The position numbers and the translations under genes were made by a program. The notes under the pieces are model-generated. The model had not been told where the DNA came from and made no database searches. It saw only the letters and a program-made list of their open reading frames with translations. A DNA stretch of 16,971 bases from Paracoccaceae bacterium (GTDB taxonomy: Bacteria; Pseudomonadota; Alphaproteobacteria; Rhodobacterales; Rhodobacteraceae): the NCBI GenBank assembly GCA_030625695.1, contig DAOUQK010000036.1:1-16971 (forward strand), read 5' to 3'. Below are positions 7,408 to 15,511 of this stretch, piece by piece (within the stretch, counting starts at the first letter, position 1; every line of letters starts with the position of its first letter).

Positions 7408-9909
7408 CTACATATCCTTGCGGATCGCTTCGTTTTTTGGGTCATAGGGGCTGTCCGCTGTAACCTCGGCCCCCCACAACCGGCCTTGCATCCTGACTTT
7501 AAGCTTTGTTCCAGGCTCGGCCAGAGCAACCGGCACATAGCCCATGCCAATCGATTTACCGAACGTCACCGAATAGCCGCCCGAGGTCAGCCGCCCAACC
7601 CGGTTGCCGTCATGATACAACGCCTCCCGGCCCCAGGGGTCGGCATCTTCGGGTCCGTCAATCAACAGGGTGACACATTTTGAGCGGATGCCGATTTTCT
7701 GCATCGCGTCACGCCCGTGAAATTCTTTGCCCAGATCGACAAATCGTGGCAAATCAGCCTCAAGCGGAGTCGCATCCCGGCCCAGTTCAGTACCAAAGGC
7801 ACGATAAGATTTCTCTTGCCGCAGCCAGTTTTGTGCCCGTGCGCCGACCAGTTTCATGCCATGCGGCGCACCTGCCTCCATCAACTGATCCCACAGGTAA
7901 TTCTGCATCTCCATCGGGTGATGCAATTCCCAGCCCAATTCCCCGGTATAGGCCACGCGGATGGCGCGCACCGGACACATGCCCAGTTCGATATTGCGCG
8001 CACTAAGCCACGGGAACCGCTTGTTGGACAGAACACTACCCGGGTCGCCATCCTTGATCAGCGTATTCAGAACCGCGCGCGATTTTGGTCCGGCAATGGC
8101 AAACACACCCCATTGCGTGGTCACATCCTGAATTTCAATATAGCCGAATTCACCCATCTTGTCGGTCGCAGCCTTGCGCAGATAATCCGCGTCATAGGTC
8201 GTCCACGCCCCGGCCGAGACCAGATAGTATTCCTCTTCAGCCAGTCGGACGATGGTATATTCGGTCCGCGTCGTTCCCGCGCCGGTCAGGGCGTACGTCA
8301 GGTTTATACGGCCCACGCGCGGCAGCTTGTTACAGGTGAACCAATCCAGAAACGCGGTCGCCCCGGGTCCTTTGACCTCATGCTTGGTGAACGCCGTGGC
8401 ATCAACCAAGCCAACGCCATTGCGGATCGCCATCGCCTCATCATGCGCATATTGCCACCAACCGCCGCGCCGGAAAGAACGTGCGTCATGGTCAAAATTA
8501 TCGGGCGCATCCAAGGCCCCATAATAATTCGGACGCTCCCAGCCATTAACCCAGCCGAACTGTGCGCCCAACGCCTTTTGCCGCTCATAGGCGGGTGCTG
8601 TGCGCAATGGCCGACAGGCCGGACGTTCCTCATCCGGGTGGTGTAAAACATAGACGTGGTCGTAACATTCTTCGTTCTTGCGGGCGGCAAACTCGGTGGT
8701 CATCCAATCGCCGTACCGCTTGGGGTCAAGTGGCGCCATGTCGATCTCGGCCTCTCCGTCCACCATCATCTGCGCCAGGTAATATCCGGTTCCCCCGGCG
8801 GCGGTGATGCCAAACGAAAACCCTTCCGCCAGCCACATATTGCACAGGCCAGGTGCCGGACCAACCAGTGGATTACCATCCGGCGTATAACAAATCGGCC
8901 CGTTGAAATCATCCTTCAGGCCACTTTCCTCGCACGACGGAATACGGTGGATCATCGCCAGATACTGATCTTCAATACGCTCCAGATCGAGCGGGAACAG
9001 ATCAGCCCGGAAACTATCCGGCACGCCGTGTTCGAAACACGCAGGCGCGCCTTTTTCATAGACGCCTAAAATCCAGCCACCGCGCTCTTCGCGTACATAA
9101 GACTGGGCATCCGCATCGCGGATCACCGGGTGTTCATCCCCGCCCTTGGCGCGGAACTCCACCAACGCGGGGTCCTTATCCATGACAATAAACTGATGCT
9201 CGACCGGAATTGCCGGGATCTTGATGCCTAACATCCCAGCAGTCCGCTGCGCGTGATTGCCGGACGCCGTCACCACATGCTCGGCCCTGACCACTACCTG
9301 CTCGTCCGACGGTACAAGATTACCGCCCCGTTCGACCATCTTGGTACAGGTCACTTCCCAGACTTCACCGGTCCAGTGAAACCCGTCTGCCTGCCATTTA
9401 CGCTCAATAACCACCCCGCGTTGCCGCGCGCCTTTGGCCATCGCTTGGGTCACATCCGCCGGGTTAATGTAACCATCAGTGTTGTGATAAAGCGCGCCCT
9501 TCAAATCCTCCGTGCGGATCAGTGGCCACCGCTCCTTGATCTGCTCTGGGGTCAACCATTCATAAGGTACATCACAGGTCTCGGCGGTCGAGGCATAAAG
9601 CATATACTCATCCATCCGCTCATCGCTCTGCGCCATGCGCAGATTGCCGACTACGGCAAACCCGGCATTAAGTCCGGTCTCGGCCTCCAACGACTTATAA
9701 AACTCTACCGAATACTTATGAATATGCGTGGTTGCAAAAGACATATTGAACAACGGCAACAATCCTGCCGCGTGCCAGGTCGACCCGGACGTTAACTCAT
9801 CCCGCTCCAGCAACATCACATCATCCCACCCGGCCTTTGCCAGATGATACGCAATCGAAGTTCCTACGGCCCCGCCGCCGATAACAAGTGCTTTAACATC
9901 GGTTTTCAT
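7408..9909 (-). CDS. Dimethylglycine/sarcosine dehydrogenase-like FAD oxidoreductase with GcvT folate domain
   Basis: An 833-residue flavoenzyme of the DMGDH/SARDH group, which oxidatively removes N-methyl groups and passes the carbon to tetrahydrofolate. The N-terminal DAO domain (about 1-390) starts with the FAD-binding motif GGGAVG (11-16). SGSTWHAAGL (41-50) follows, whose His46 matches the histidine that carries covalent FAD in mammalian DMGDH. A second landmark is GPICYTPDGNPLVGP (337-351). A linker (about 390-450) leads into an aminomethyltransferase (GcvT) domain with GLVDATAFTKHEVKGPGA (500-517) and a GcvT C-terminal barrel (about 735-825). Full length for the family. GGAGGG lies 7 bases before the ATG. 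Dimethylglycine, sarcosine or a related N-methyl compound is possible; no betaine genes are nearby to decide. It lies 174 bases downstream of the D-lactate-type oxidase and may be separately transcribed. Confidence 0.88.
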   Translation of the reverse strand: MKTDVKALVIGGGAVGTSIAYHLAKAGWDDVMLLERDELTSGSTWHAAGLLPLFNMSFATTHIHKYSVEFYKSLEAETGLNAGFAVVGNLRMAQSDERMDEYMLYASTAETCDVPYEWLTPEQIKERWPLIRTEDLKGALYHNTDGYINPADVTQAMAKGARQRGVVIERKWQADGFHWTGEVWEVTCTKMVERGGNLVPSDEQVVVRAEHVVTASGNHAQRTAGMLGIKIPAIPVEHQFIVMDKDPALVEFRAKGGDEHPVIRDADAQSYVREERGGWILGVYEKGAPACFEHGVPDSFRADLFPLDLERIEDQYLAMIHRIPSCEESGLKDDFNGPICYTPDGNPLVGPAPGLCNMWLAEGFSFGITAAGGTGYYLAQMMVDGEAEIDMAPLDPKRYGDWMTTEFAARKNEECYDHVYVLHHPDEERPACRPLRTAPAYERQKALGAQFGWVNGWERPNYYGALDAPDNFDHDARSFRRGGWWQYAHDEAMAIRNGVGLVDATAFTKHEVKGPGATAFLDWFTCNKLPRVGRINLTYALTGAGTTRTEYTIVRLAEEEYYLVSAGAWTTYDADYLRKAATDKMGEFGYIEIQDVTTQWGVFAIAGPKSRAVLNTLIKDGDPGSVLSNKRFPWLSARNIELGMCPVRAIRVAYTGELGWELHHPMEMQNYLWDQLMEAGAPHGMKLVGARAQNWLRQEKSYRAFGTELGRDATPLEADLPRFVDLGKEFHGRDAMQKIGIRSKCVTLLIDGPEDADPWGREALYHDGNRVGRLTSGGYSVTFGKSIGMGYVPVALAEPGTKLKVRMQGRLWGAEVTADSPYDPKNEAIRKDM

Positions 9910-10018
9910 ATGCCCGCCCTCCGGATAGAATCTGTATCCTCGCGGTTATGCCAAAGGTTCACCACCAGCGCCCAATCCATCCGACCCAAAACGCGCCAAA
10001 ACCGACCAATCACACCGC

Positions 10019-10058
10019 TCCAGCTTCATCTTGCAAAATAAACTCCTGCCAGAGGCAC
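10019..10058 (-). repeat. Intergenic repeat element, copy 2 (matches 1971-2010)
   Basis: Read on the minus strand, this element starts 25 bases past the stop of the FAD-linked oxidase gene and matches the copy at 1971-2010 at 34 of 40 positions. The hairpin is kept in altered form (CTCT, loop GGCA, GGAG, so a C-G pair becomes U-G) and is followed by TTTATTTT and the conserved GCAAGATGAAG block. It lies in the 174-base gap between two genes read in the same direction. No other element is evident in the rest of the gap apart from the ribosome-binding site of the downstream gene. Confidence 0.75.
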
Positions 10059-10083
10059 GTGCCAAAGGCGCGTTCAGCAACTT

Positions 10084-11481
10084 TCAAAGTATCTTGCCCG
10101 GGTTCATAATACCCGCCGGGTCCAAAGCCGCCTTGATCGCCGCCATCACCTTGGTCGCCGACCCCAGCTCCTTTTGTAAGTATGGTCGCTTGCCCTGCCC
10201 GATCCCGTGTTCGCCGGTACATGTCCCATCCATCGAAATCGCCAGTTCGTTCAGCCAGCCAATGAACTCATCCGCTCGGGTTAGTTCGTCCGCATCCTTC
10301 ATATCTACCAGCAGAGAGCAGTGGAAATTGCCGTCGCCAACATGGCCGACGATGGGCGACAGCAGGTCAAGCTGGGTTGCCTTGGCCTGGGCCGCAGTCA
10401 CACATTCGGCCAATCGAGAGATTGGCACGCAGACGTCAGTGGCGATCCCTTTGGAGCCGGGCCGTATTTGCATGACCGCCCAATACAGATCATGGCGCGC
10501 TTTCCACATGGCGTTGCGTTCTTCGGTACTGGTGGTCATGACGAACTTCTCGCCACCAAAATCCTCGGCAATGCCGCCAAATGTCTCGGCCTGTTCTTTA
10601 ACCCCCGCGTCAGAGCCGTGAAACTCCAGCAGCAAAAGCGGCGTTTCCGGCAAGGACAGCTTGGAATAGGCGTTGATCGCCTTGACGCAAGTCTCATCCA
10701 ACAACTCAATCCGCGCGACCGGCACCCCGTATTGAATGGTCATCATCACCGCGCGGCAAGCCGCATCCACGGTTGGAAACGAACACGACGCAGCAGAAAT
10801 CGCCTCGGGAATGCCTTGCAATCGCAAGGTAATCTCGGTGATCAGGCCCAGCGTGCCCTCAGACCCCACCATCAACCGCGTCAAATCATAACCCGCCGAC
10901 GACTTTTTCGCCCGCTGCGCTGTGCGAATAACCTCGCCATCCGGCATCACTACCTGTAACGCGATCACGTTGTCTTTCATTGTGCCGTACCGCACCGCAT
11001 TGGTGCCCGAGGCCCGCGTCGCCGTCATGCCGCCAAGCGACGCGTTGGCGCCCGGGTCGATGGGAAAGAACAACCCCTGATCGCGCAGATAGGTGTTCAG
11101 GTCTTCGCGGGTCACACCGGGTTGCACGACACAATCCAGATCACTGGCATTAACGGCCAAAATCTGGTTCATCTCAGCGACATCAACCGATATCCCACCT
11201 GCGGGCGCGTTGACATGGCCCTCCAAAGAGGTGCCGGTGCCATAAGGAATGACCGGCACTTTGTGGGTAGCGCAGGTTTTGACGATCTCGGAAATCTCTT
11301 CCACCGACTGCGGAAACACTACCGCATCCGGGGGCTGATTTTCGATATAGGTGGTGGTATGTCCGTGCTGTTCACGGATCGCCTGCCCGGTATGAAACCG
11401 GTCGCCAAAGCGTTGTTTCAGAATGCCAAGGGCGGTTTCAATACCCGCTTCGTTGCGGGGCAGGGATGTGGCCTGAACCAT
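10084..11481 (-). CDS. FAD-linked D-lactate dehydrogenase-like oxidase (LDHD/GlcD family)
   Basis: A 465-residue flavoprotein of the FAD_binding_4 / FAD-oxidase_C type, which oxidises D-2-hydroxyacids such as D-lactate or glycolate to 2-oxoacids and passes electrons to cytochromes or quinone. The FAD domain shows VIPYGTGTSLEGH (77-89), DPGANASLGGMTATRASGT (142-160), NAVRYGTM (161-168) and SAGYDLTRLMVGSEGTLG (195-212). The catalytic cap shows MWKARHDLYWA (325-335), the metal-binding GHVGDGNFH (379-387) with His380 and His387, and GTCTGEHGIGQGK (419-431). It is closer to cytochrome-type D-lactate dehydrogenase than to GlcD because no GlcE or GlcF partner genes are beside it. AGGAAG lies 6 bases before the ATG, and only 15 bases separate it from the gamma-glutamyltransferase gene upstream, so the two are probably co-transcribed. 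The exact substrate is inferred. Confidence 0.88.
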   Translation of the reverse strand: MVQATSLPRNEAGIETALGILKQRFGDRFHTGQAIREQHGHTTTYIENQPPDAVVFPQSVEEISEIVKTCATHKVPVIPYGTGTSLEGHVNAPAGGISVDVAEMNQILAVNASDLDCVVQPGVTREDLNTYLRDQGLFFPIDPGANASLGGMTATRASGTNAVRYGTMKDNVIALQVVMPDGEVIRTAQRAKKSSAGYDLTRLMVGSEGTLGLITEITLRLQGIPEAISAASCSFPTVDAACRAVMMTIQYGVPVARIELLDETCVKAINAYSKLSLPETPLLLLEFHGSDAGVKEQAETFGGIAEDFGGEKFVMTTSTEERNAMWKARHDLYWAVMQIRPGSKGIATDVCVPISRLAECVTAAQAKATQLDLLSPIVGHVGDGNFHCSLLVDMKDADELTRADEFIGWLNELAISMDGTCTGEHGIGQGKRPYLQKELGSATKVMAAIKAALDPAGIMNPGKIL

Positions 11482-11496
11482 GATTGTCTTCCTTTG

Positions 11497-13305
11497 TTAT
11501 TCGCCTATTGCAATGCCTTCACGGCGCGGATCAGCCCCACCAAAAAGCCCATCGGGGGTGATGGCAATTGCGTGCAACCCCGAATTCAGATCGCGTATTT
11601 TGACCTCGAACCCCATCGCCTCCAGCTCCAGAGCCAACCCTTCCGCGTCACTTTCGCTTTCAAGATCATAGGTGCCAAACCGGTTGACCGCATGGCCCAT
11701 GGAGACCGCCTGTTGCACGTCCATACCCCAATCGGCCCAGGCAATGATTGCGCTGGCCACGTAGCCAATGATCCGGCTGCCCCCGGGCGAGCCGATGGCC
11801 AGCACTGGTGCGCCATCCTGCATCACAATGGTTGGCGACATCGACGATCTTGGCCGCTTGCCCGGTTCCAGCCGGTTGGCGATGGGTACGCCATTCCGGT
11901 GGGTGCGGAACGAAAAATCGGTCAACTCGTTGTTAAGCAGAAACCCCCGTACCATCAGACGCGATCCAAAGGCGTTTTCGACGGTTGTCGTCATCGACAA
12001 TACATTGCCAAAGCCATCAACAATCGAGATATGCGAGGTCGATGGCAATTCAATCGACGCGTCGTCGGCCCAGTTCAGCGCATGGTCAAATTCGGGACTG
12101 CCGGGGGTTACCTCCTGCAAAGCCACGTCGCCTTGCAAAAGTTCTGCACGCGCCTCCAGATAATCCGGATCTACCAGCCCCTTGGTGGGCATCGGCACAA
12201 AGTCGCTATCAGCCATGTACCGGCCCCGGTCGGCAAACGCCAGGCGTGAGGCATCGCCGATCAACCGCCAGGCTGTGGCGCTGTCGGGGCCCAGATCGCC
12301 CAGATCGAAATGGTTCAATTGCCCAAGGATCTGGCCAACAGTCAGTGCGCCGGACGATGGCGGGCCCATACCGCAAACATCATAGGCGCGGTAGGCGACG
12401 CACACCGGATCACGCGCGCGCACGCTGTAGATTGCCAGATCAATCTCGGACAACACGCCGGGATTGCCCGGTGCGTTTTGCACCTCCTGCACAATGTCAC
12501 GGGCAATGGGTCCGGTGTAAAACCCGTCCGGCCCCAACGATGCCAACGCCCGCAGAGTGTTGGCATACTCCCGGTTGCGCAATTGATCCCCGGCCTTCAG
12601 CGCAACACCCCCCGGCAGAAAATAATCCGCTGTTGTCGGGTGGATTGCCAGCCTCTCAGCGTCATATTCGATCGACCCGGCAAGCCGAGGAGATACAGTA
12701 AACCCCTGACCCGCATGGGTAATTGCGTGACCAAACAGCCAACGCCACGGCAACCGGCCCCACCGTTGCCAGGCCTCTCCCATCAAGGCCGGCGTGCCTG
12801 GTGTTCCAACCGAACGCCCGCCAACAACCGCATCAAAGAACCCAAGCGGTTCACCATCGTCGTCCTGAAATAGCTGCGGCGTCGCAGCCAGCGGTGCTGT
12901 TTCGCGCCCGTCCAGTGTGGTCAGTTCTTTGGTGGCCGCATCATACCAGACCAGAAACGCACCACCCCCCAGACCCGAGGATTGTGGCTCGACCAGCCCC
13001 AGCACGGACTGCACCGCAACCATCGCATCCGCCGCCGTGCCTCCGGCCCGCAAAATGTCCGCCCCGGCCTCGGCGGCCAATGGATTGGCAACTGCGATCA
13101 TCCAGTTCTGTGAGGTGACAGGCAGGCCTTGTTCTTTTGCTTCAAGTGAGGCGGCAATTGTTGCCGACAGACCGGTGGCCTCATCAATGGTTCCAGTGTC
13201 GGTTGCCGCTTCGGGGGCGACGCTGTCTGCCGTTTGTTGTGCAAATGCCCCGCCTGAGACATTGCTGCAGGCCAGCAACGCCGCAATCAGCCACTGAATT
13301 CGCAT
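11497..13305 (-). CDS. ggt: Gamma-glutamyltransferase precursor
   Basis: A 602-residue Ntn-hydrolase that cleaves or transfers the gamma-glutamyl group of glutathione and related peptides outside the cytoplasm. It is made as a precursor that cuts itself into large and small subunits. The predicted nucleophile is Thr423 in PSTSHISIVDGFGN (421-434), matching TTHYS of the E. coli enzyme. Substrate-binding residues are visible: Arg134 in LDGRETAP, NNELTDFS (458-465), RPRSSMSPTIV (484-494) and the oxyanion-hole glycines of GSPGGSRI (505-512). The N-terminus is an export signal, cleaved either after AFA (20-22) as a periplasmic protein or before Cys13 of LLAC as a lipoprotein; the first seems likelier. 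Residues 23-60 form a low-complexity linker longer than in E. coli. GGGA lies about 7 bases upstream of the ATG. It sits 24 bases after the hydroxyacid dehydrogenase gene. Confidence 0.93.
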   Translation of the reverse strand: MRIQWLIAALLACSNVSGGAFAQQTADSVAPEAATDTGTIDEATGLSATIAASLEAKEQGLPVTSQNWMIAVANPLAAEAGADILRAGGTAADAMVAVQSVLGLVEPQSSGLGGGAFLVWYDAATKELTTLDGRETAPLAATPQLFQDDDGEPLGFFDAVVGGRSVGTPGTPALMGEAWQRWGRLPWRWLFGHAITHAGQGFTVSPRLAGSIEYDAERLAIHPTTADYFLPGGVALKAGDQLRNREYANTLRALASLGPDGFYTGPIARDIVQEVQNAPGNPGVLSEIDLAIYSVRARDPVCVAYRAYDVCGMGPPSSGALTVGQILGQLNHFDLGDLGPDSATAWRLIGDASRLAFADRGRYMADSDFVPMPTKGLVDPDYLEARAELLQGDVALQEVTPGSPEFDHALNWADDASIELPSTSHISIVDGFGNVLSMTTTVENAFGSRLMVRGFLLNNELTDFSFRTHRNGVPIANRLEPGKRPRSSMSPTIVMQDGAPVLAIGSPGGSRIIGYVASAIIAWADWGMDVQQAVSMGHAVNRFGTYDLESESDAEGLALELEAMGFEVKIRDLNSGLHAIAITPDGLFGGADPRREGIAIGE

Positions 13306-13329
13306 GCTTTTTCCCTTCGGGATTTCAAG

Positions 13330-14316
13330 TTACAACATCGACGGAACCACCTGATCCGGTGGCCGATGCCCGTCTTCGAACGTCTTGATGTTAATGATAA
13401 CTTTTTCACCCATTTCGATCCGGCCTTCCAATGTGGCAGATCCCATGTGCGGCAACAGCACGACATTCTTCAACTCGCGCAGACGCGGGTTTATGTCGGT
13501 ACCATGTTCGTAAACATCCAAACCCGCGCCAGCAATCTCGCCCGCCCGCAACATTCGGGTCAGGGCGTTTTCGTCGATCACATCGCCGCGCGCGGTGTTG
13601 ACGATCACCGCTGTGGGTTTCAGCAGTTTCAGACGCCGGGCGTTCATCAAATGGAACGTGCTGGGCGTCGCTGGACAATTGATCGAAATCACATCCATCC
13701 GCGCCACCATCTGATCAAGACTGTCCCAATAGGTGGCCTCAAGCGCCTCTTCAATCTCGGGGCGCAGGCGTTTGCGGTTGTGGTAATGGATCTGCATGCC
13801 AAACGCCGCCGCCCGTCGCGCCACCGCCTGACCAATCCGGCCCATGCCAAGGATGCCCAGCCGCCGCCCACCAACCCGACCGCCCATCAGCGCCGTAGGG
13901 GCCCAGCCTTGCCAATCGCCCGATTGCATCACCGCCAAGCCTTCGGGAATACGCCGGGTCACCGCCAAAATTAGCGCCATGGTCATATCGGCGGTGTCAT
14001 CGGTCAAAACACCGGGCGTGTTCGAGACCAAAACACCGCGCTGACGCGCCGTAGCCACGTCGATATGGTCAACCCCCGCACCATAGTTGGCAATCAGCTT
14101 AAGCTTGTCACCGGCTTGCGCCAGCAGGCGGGCATCAATGGTATCTGTGACTGTAGGGATTAGAATATCGGCGGATTTTACCGCTTCGGCCAGCTCTGCA
14201 CGGGTCATGGGGGTGTCATCATCGCGCAGCTTGATATCAAACAATTCGCTCAGTCGGGTTTCGACCGCTTCGGGCAACCGTCGCGTCACGACAACACTCA
14301 GACGTTCTCTTGGCAA
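13330..14316 (-). CDS. NAD(P)-dependent D-2-hydroxyacid dehydrogenase (glyoxylate/hydroxypyruvate reductase type)
   Basis: A 328-residue cytoplasmic dehydrogenase of the D-isomer-specific 2-hydroxyacid family, which reduces 2-oxoacids such as glyoxylate or hydroxypyruvate. Counting from the TTG start, the dinucleotide-binding motif GILGMGRIG is at 154-162. The catalytic set is Arg243 (NTARGDVID), Glu270 (GLDVYEHG) and His290 (LLPHMGSAT). The segment NYGAGVDHIDVATARQRG is typical of alphaproteobacterial members. I chose TTG at 14316 because AGGAG lies 7 bases upstream (14324-14328) and the protein then starts LPRERLSVVVTRRLP, where relatives begin. An upstream ATG at 14385 would add 23 residues that look unlike the family. 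It is probably the first gene of a minus-strand operon with the gamma-glutamyltransferase and the D-lactate-type oxidase. Confidence 0.88.
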   Translation of the reverse strand: MPRERLSVVVTRRLPEAVETRLSELFDIKLRDDDTPMTRAELAEAVKSADILIPTVTDTIDARLLAQAGDKLKLIANYGAGVDHIDVATARQRGVLVSNTPGVLTDDTADMTMALILAVTRRIPEGLAVMQSGDWQGWAPTALMGGRVGGRRLGILGMGRIGQAVARRAAAFGMQIHYHNRKRLRPEIEEALEATYWDSLDQMVARMDVISINCPATPSTFHLMNARRLKLLKPTAVIVNTARGDVIDENALTRMLRAGEIAGAGLDVYEHGTDINPRLRELKNVVLLPHMGSATLEGRIEMGEKVIINIKTFEDGHRPPDQVVPSML

Positions 14317-14449
14317 TTCTGCTCTCCTGTTGCTTTTCAAAATGGTGGACGCCGTGCCATGGTGGCGCAGGAACAGGCAGGGCACAAGAACCCGATGCGC
14401 AAATGACGCAGCCTTTTTGATAATTTTTGGGCAGACGGGCAGGCAGGCA
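14317..14449. promoter_or_regulatory. Divergent intergenic region, probable back-to-back promoters
   Basis: These 133 bases separate two genes read away from each other, so both promoters should lie here. On the plus strand an AT-rich TTTTTGATAATTTTT (14414-14428) offers a GATAAT -10 candidate, but the matching -35 is poor. Directly before the plus-strand start is a GGCA-repeat tract (14431-14449). No operator palindrome is convincing. Confidence 0.4.
14322..14328 (-). promoter_or_regulatory. Ribosome-binding site that fixes the TTG start of the hydroxyacid dehydrogenase
   Basis: On the minus strand the sequence reads AGGAGAG, with AGGAG 7 bases before TTG (14314-14316). No comparable site precedes the alternative ATG at 14383-14385, so this site decides the start. 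Confidence 0.75.
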
Positions 14450-14989
14450 GTGACAATATCCTACATTTCCAAGCGCGCCTTTGTGCGTATTGCTGCCGCC
14501 ATTCTGGTGGCTGGCCTTATCTTTCCACTTGGGTTGGTGGCCCCGGCGATGGCCGAGGGCAAACGTGGCCCTGTGACCAATCTGCCGATGCCGCGTTATG
14601 TGTCGATGAAATCGACCAAAGGCAACGTCCGACGTGGTCCGTCCTTAAGCCATCGCATCGACTGGGTGTTCAAACGCCGCGATATGCCGTTGCAGATCAC
14701 CGCAGAACACGGCCATTGGCGCCGGGTTCAGGACCGCGACGGCATGGGCGGGTGGGTTCACTATGCACTGTTGTCGGGGGTCCGGACCGTGTTGGTGGAA
14801 CGTGACATGTTGCAGGTCTATACCCGGCCCGATCTGAAGACACCGGTTTCAGCGGCGTTCGAACTTGGGGTTGTCGCGCGGTTGGGGTCATGTATCGAAA
14901 GTTGGTGCCGGGTTTCGGCCGGCGGTTATAAAGGCTGGGCGCGCAAAACATCGCTTTGGGGTGTCTTACCGGGAGAGTTGCGCGACTGA
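14450..14989 (+). CDS. Secreted protein with two bacterial SH3 domains (SH3_4 / COG3807-like)
   Basis: A 179-residue exported protein if started at the GTG at 14450. Residues 1-35 form a clear signal peptide: SKRAFVR basic region, hydrophobic AAAILVAGLIFPLGLV, then APAMA before EGKRG. The mature part holds two SH3-like repeats. The first is about 50-112 (NVRRGPSLSHRIDWVFKRRD, then HWRRVQDRDGMGGWVHYALL). The second is about 117-172 (VYTRPDLKTPVSAAFELG, then GYKGWARKTSLWG). Cys148 and Cys153 flank SWCRV and could form a disulfide. Such proteins are thought to bind peptidoglycan or the cell wall, though this branch is uncharacterised. The open frame extends upstream to 14087, but that part runs antisense through the hydroxyacid dehydrogenase gene and would bury the signal peptide. 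The GTG has only a weak GGCAGG-like ribosome site, so the start is uncertain; GTG at 14483 is an alternative. Confidence 0.78.
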   Translation: MTISYISKRAFVRIAAAILVAGLIFPLGLVAPAMAEGKRGPVTNLPMPRYVSMKSTKGNVRRGPSLSHRIDWVFKRRDMPLQITAEHGHWRRVQDRDGMGGWVHYALLSGVRTVLVERDMLQVYTRPDLKTPVSAAFELGVVARLGSCIESWCRVSAGGYKGWARKTSLWGVLPGELRD

Positions 14990-15039
14990 CATCAAATGTC
15001 GGGGGCACGTCTTGAGCGCAGCTCATTTTGGCAGGAATG

Positions 15040-15053
15040 GTGCGCAAACGCAC
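15040..15053. other. Small hairpin between convergent genes
   Basis: GTGCG, loop CAAA, CGCAC forms a perfect 5-base-pair stem that can be extended with bulges to about 15034-15057. It lies in the 117-base gap between the SH3 protein gene and the convergent lectin gene. No T-run follows on either strand, so a terminator role is only a possibility. Confidence 0.25.
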
Positions 15054-15106
15054 ATCCTACGGCCTGCGGTAAACGACATCTTTTGCGCCAAGTAGTGGCA
15101 AAACCG

Positions 15107-15457
15107 TCAGTATATACTCCAGTCATCTTCGTTTGCGACTTCGCCAATTGCCAGCCACGCCACCCTAAGACGTGCAATACGCGTGTCTAACCAGGTGCGA
15201 AAAACGATGTCAAAGCCCAGGGTTGTCACGTTCTGCGCCGTCACTTCGATCCGCACTGGCGATTTGGTGTCCACATCCCAAAGTGAGACGGATGTATGCA
15301 CCATTGGTGGTTTATTGAACGCCTCGCCAAACCCGACCGCCCGGCGGCGCTCGCGTTCGCCTGAACCGGTCCACATATCGCCACCGTTTTCAAAGTCGCT
15401 GAACAGGACGACGTCGCCCTGATCAATGCCGACCAGATGATTCTCAATTCGTTTCAT
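15107..15457 (-). CDS. Small H-type lectin domain protein
   Basis: A 116-residue protein matching the H-type lectin fold known from snail agglutinin and discoidin, which binds N-acetylgalactosamine-type sugars. Family landmarks in order: VVLFSDFENGGDMW (16-29), FNKPPMVHTSVSLWDVDT (47-64), VRIEVTAQNVTTLGFDIVF (68-86), and TWLDTRIARLRVAWLAIG (88-105). The domain fills almost the whole protein. I see no signal peptide or membrane segment, so it is predicted cytoplasmic unless exported by another route. The Shine-Dalgarno site before the ATG is weak. It lies 121 bases downstream of atpC on the same strand, beyond a strong terminator, so it is probably expressed separately. The sugar ligand and function in bacteria are unknown to me. 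Confidence 0.75.
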   Translation of the reverse strand: MKRIENHLVGIDQGDVVLFSDFENGGDMWTGSGERERRRAVGFGEAFNKPPMVHTSVSLWDVDTKSPVRIEVTAQNVTTLGFDIVFRTWLDTRIARLRVAWLAIGEVANEDDWSIY

Positions 15458-15511
15458 GTGTTTTTCTTATCGCTGCGCACCGCAAACTATTGGAGATATA
15501 CGACAATATTC

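Noticed and set aside
7717..8646. Open frame of 309 codons on the plus strand
   Set aside because: It is antisense to the GcvT domain of the flavoprotein gene, whose motifs are intact. No recognisable features.
11122..12249. Open frame of 375 codons on the plus strand
   Set aside because: It runs antisense across the D-lactate-type oxidase and gamma-glutamyltransferase genes, both of which carry conserved motifs. Its composition is unlike a real protein.
14317..14385. Upstream ATG start of the hydroxyacid dehydrogenase
   Set aside because: The added 23 residues do not resemble the family, and the TTG at 14316 has a strong ribosome-binding site at the right distance.
14087..14449. Upstream extension of the SH3 protein by 121 residues
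   Set aside because: It overlaps the hydroxyacid dehydrogenase in antisense, is Ser/Arg-rich without a domain, and would place a good signal peptide in the middle of the protein.
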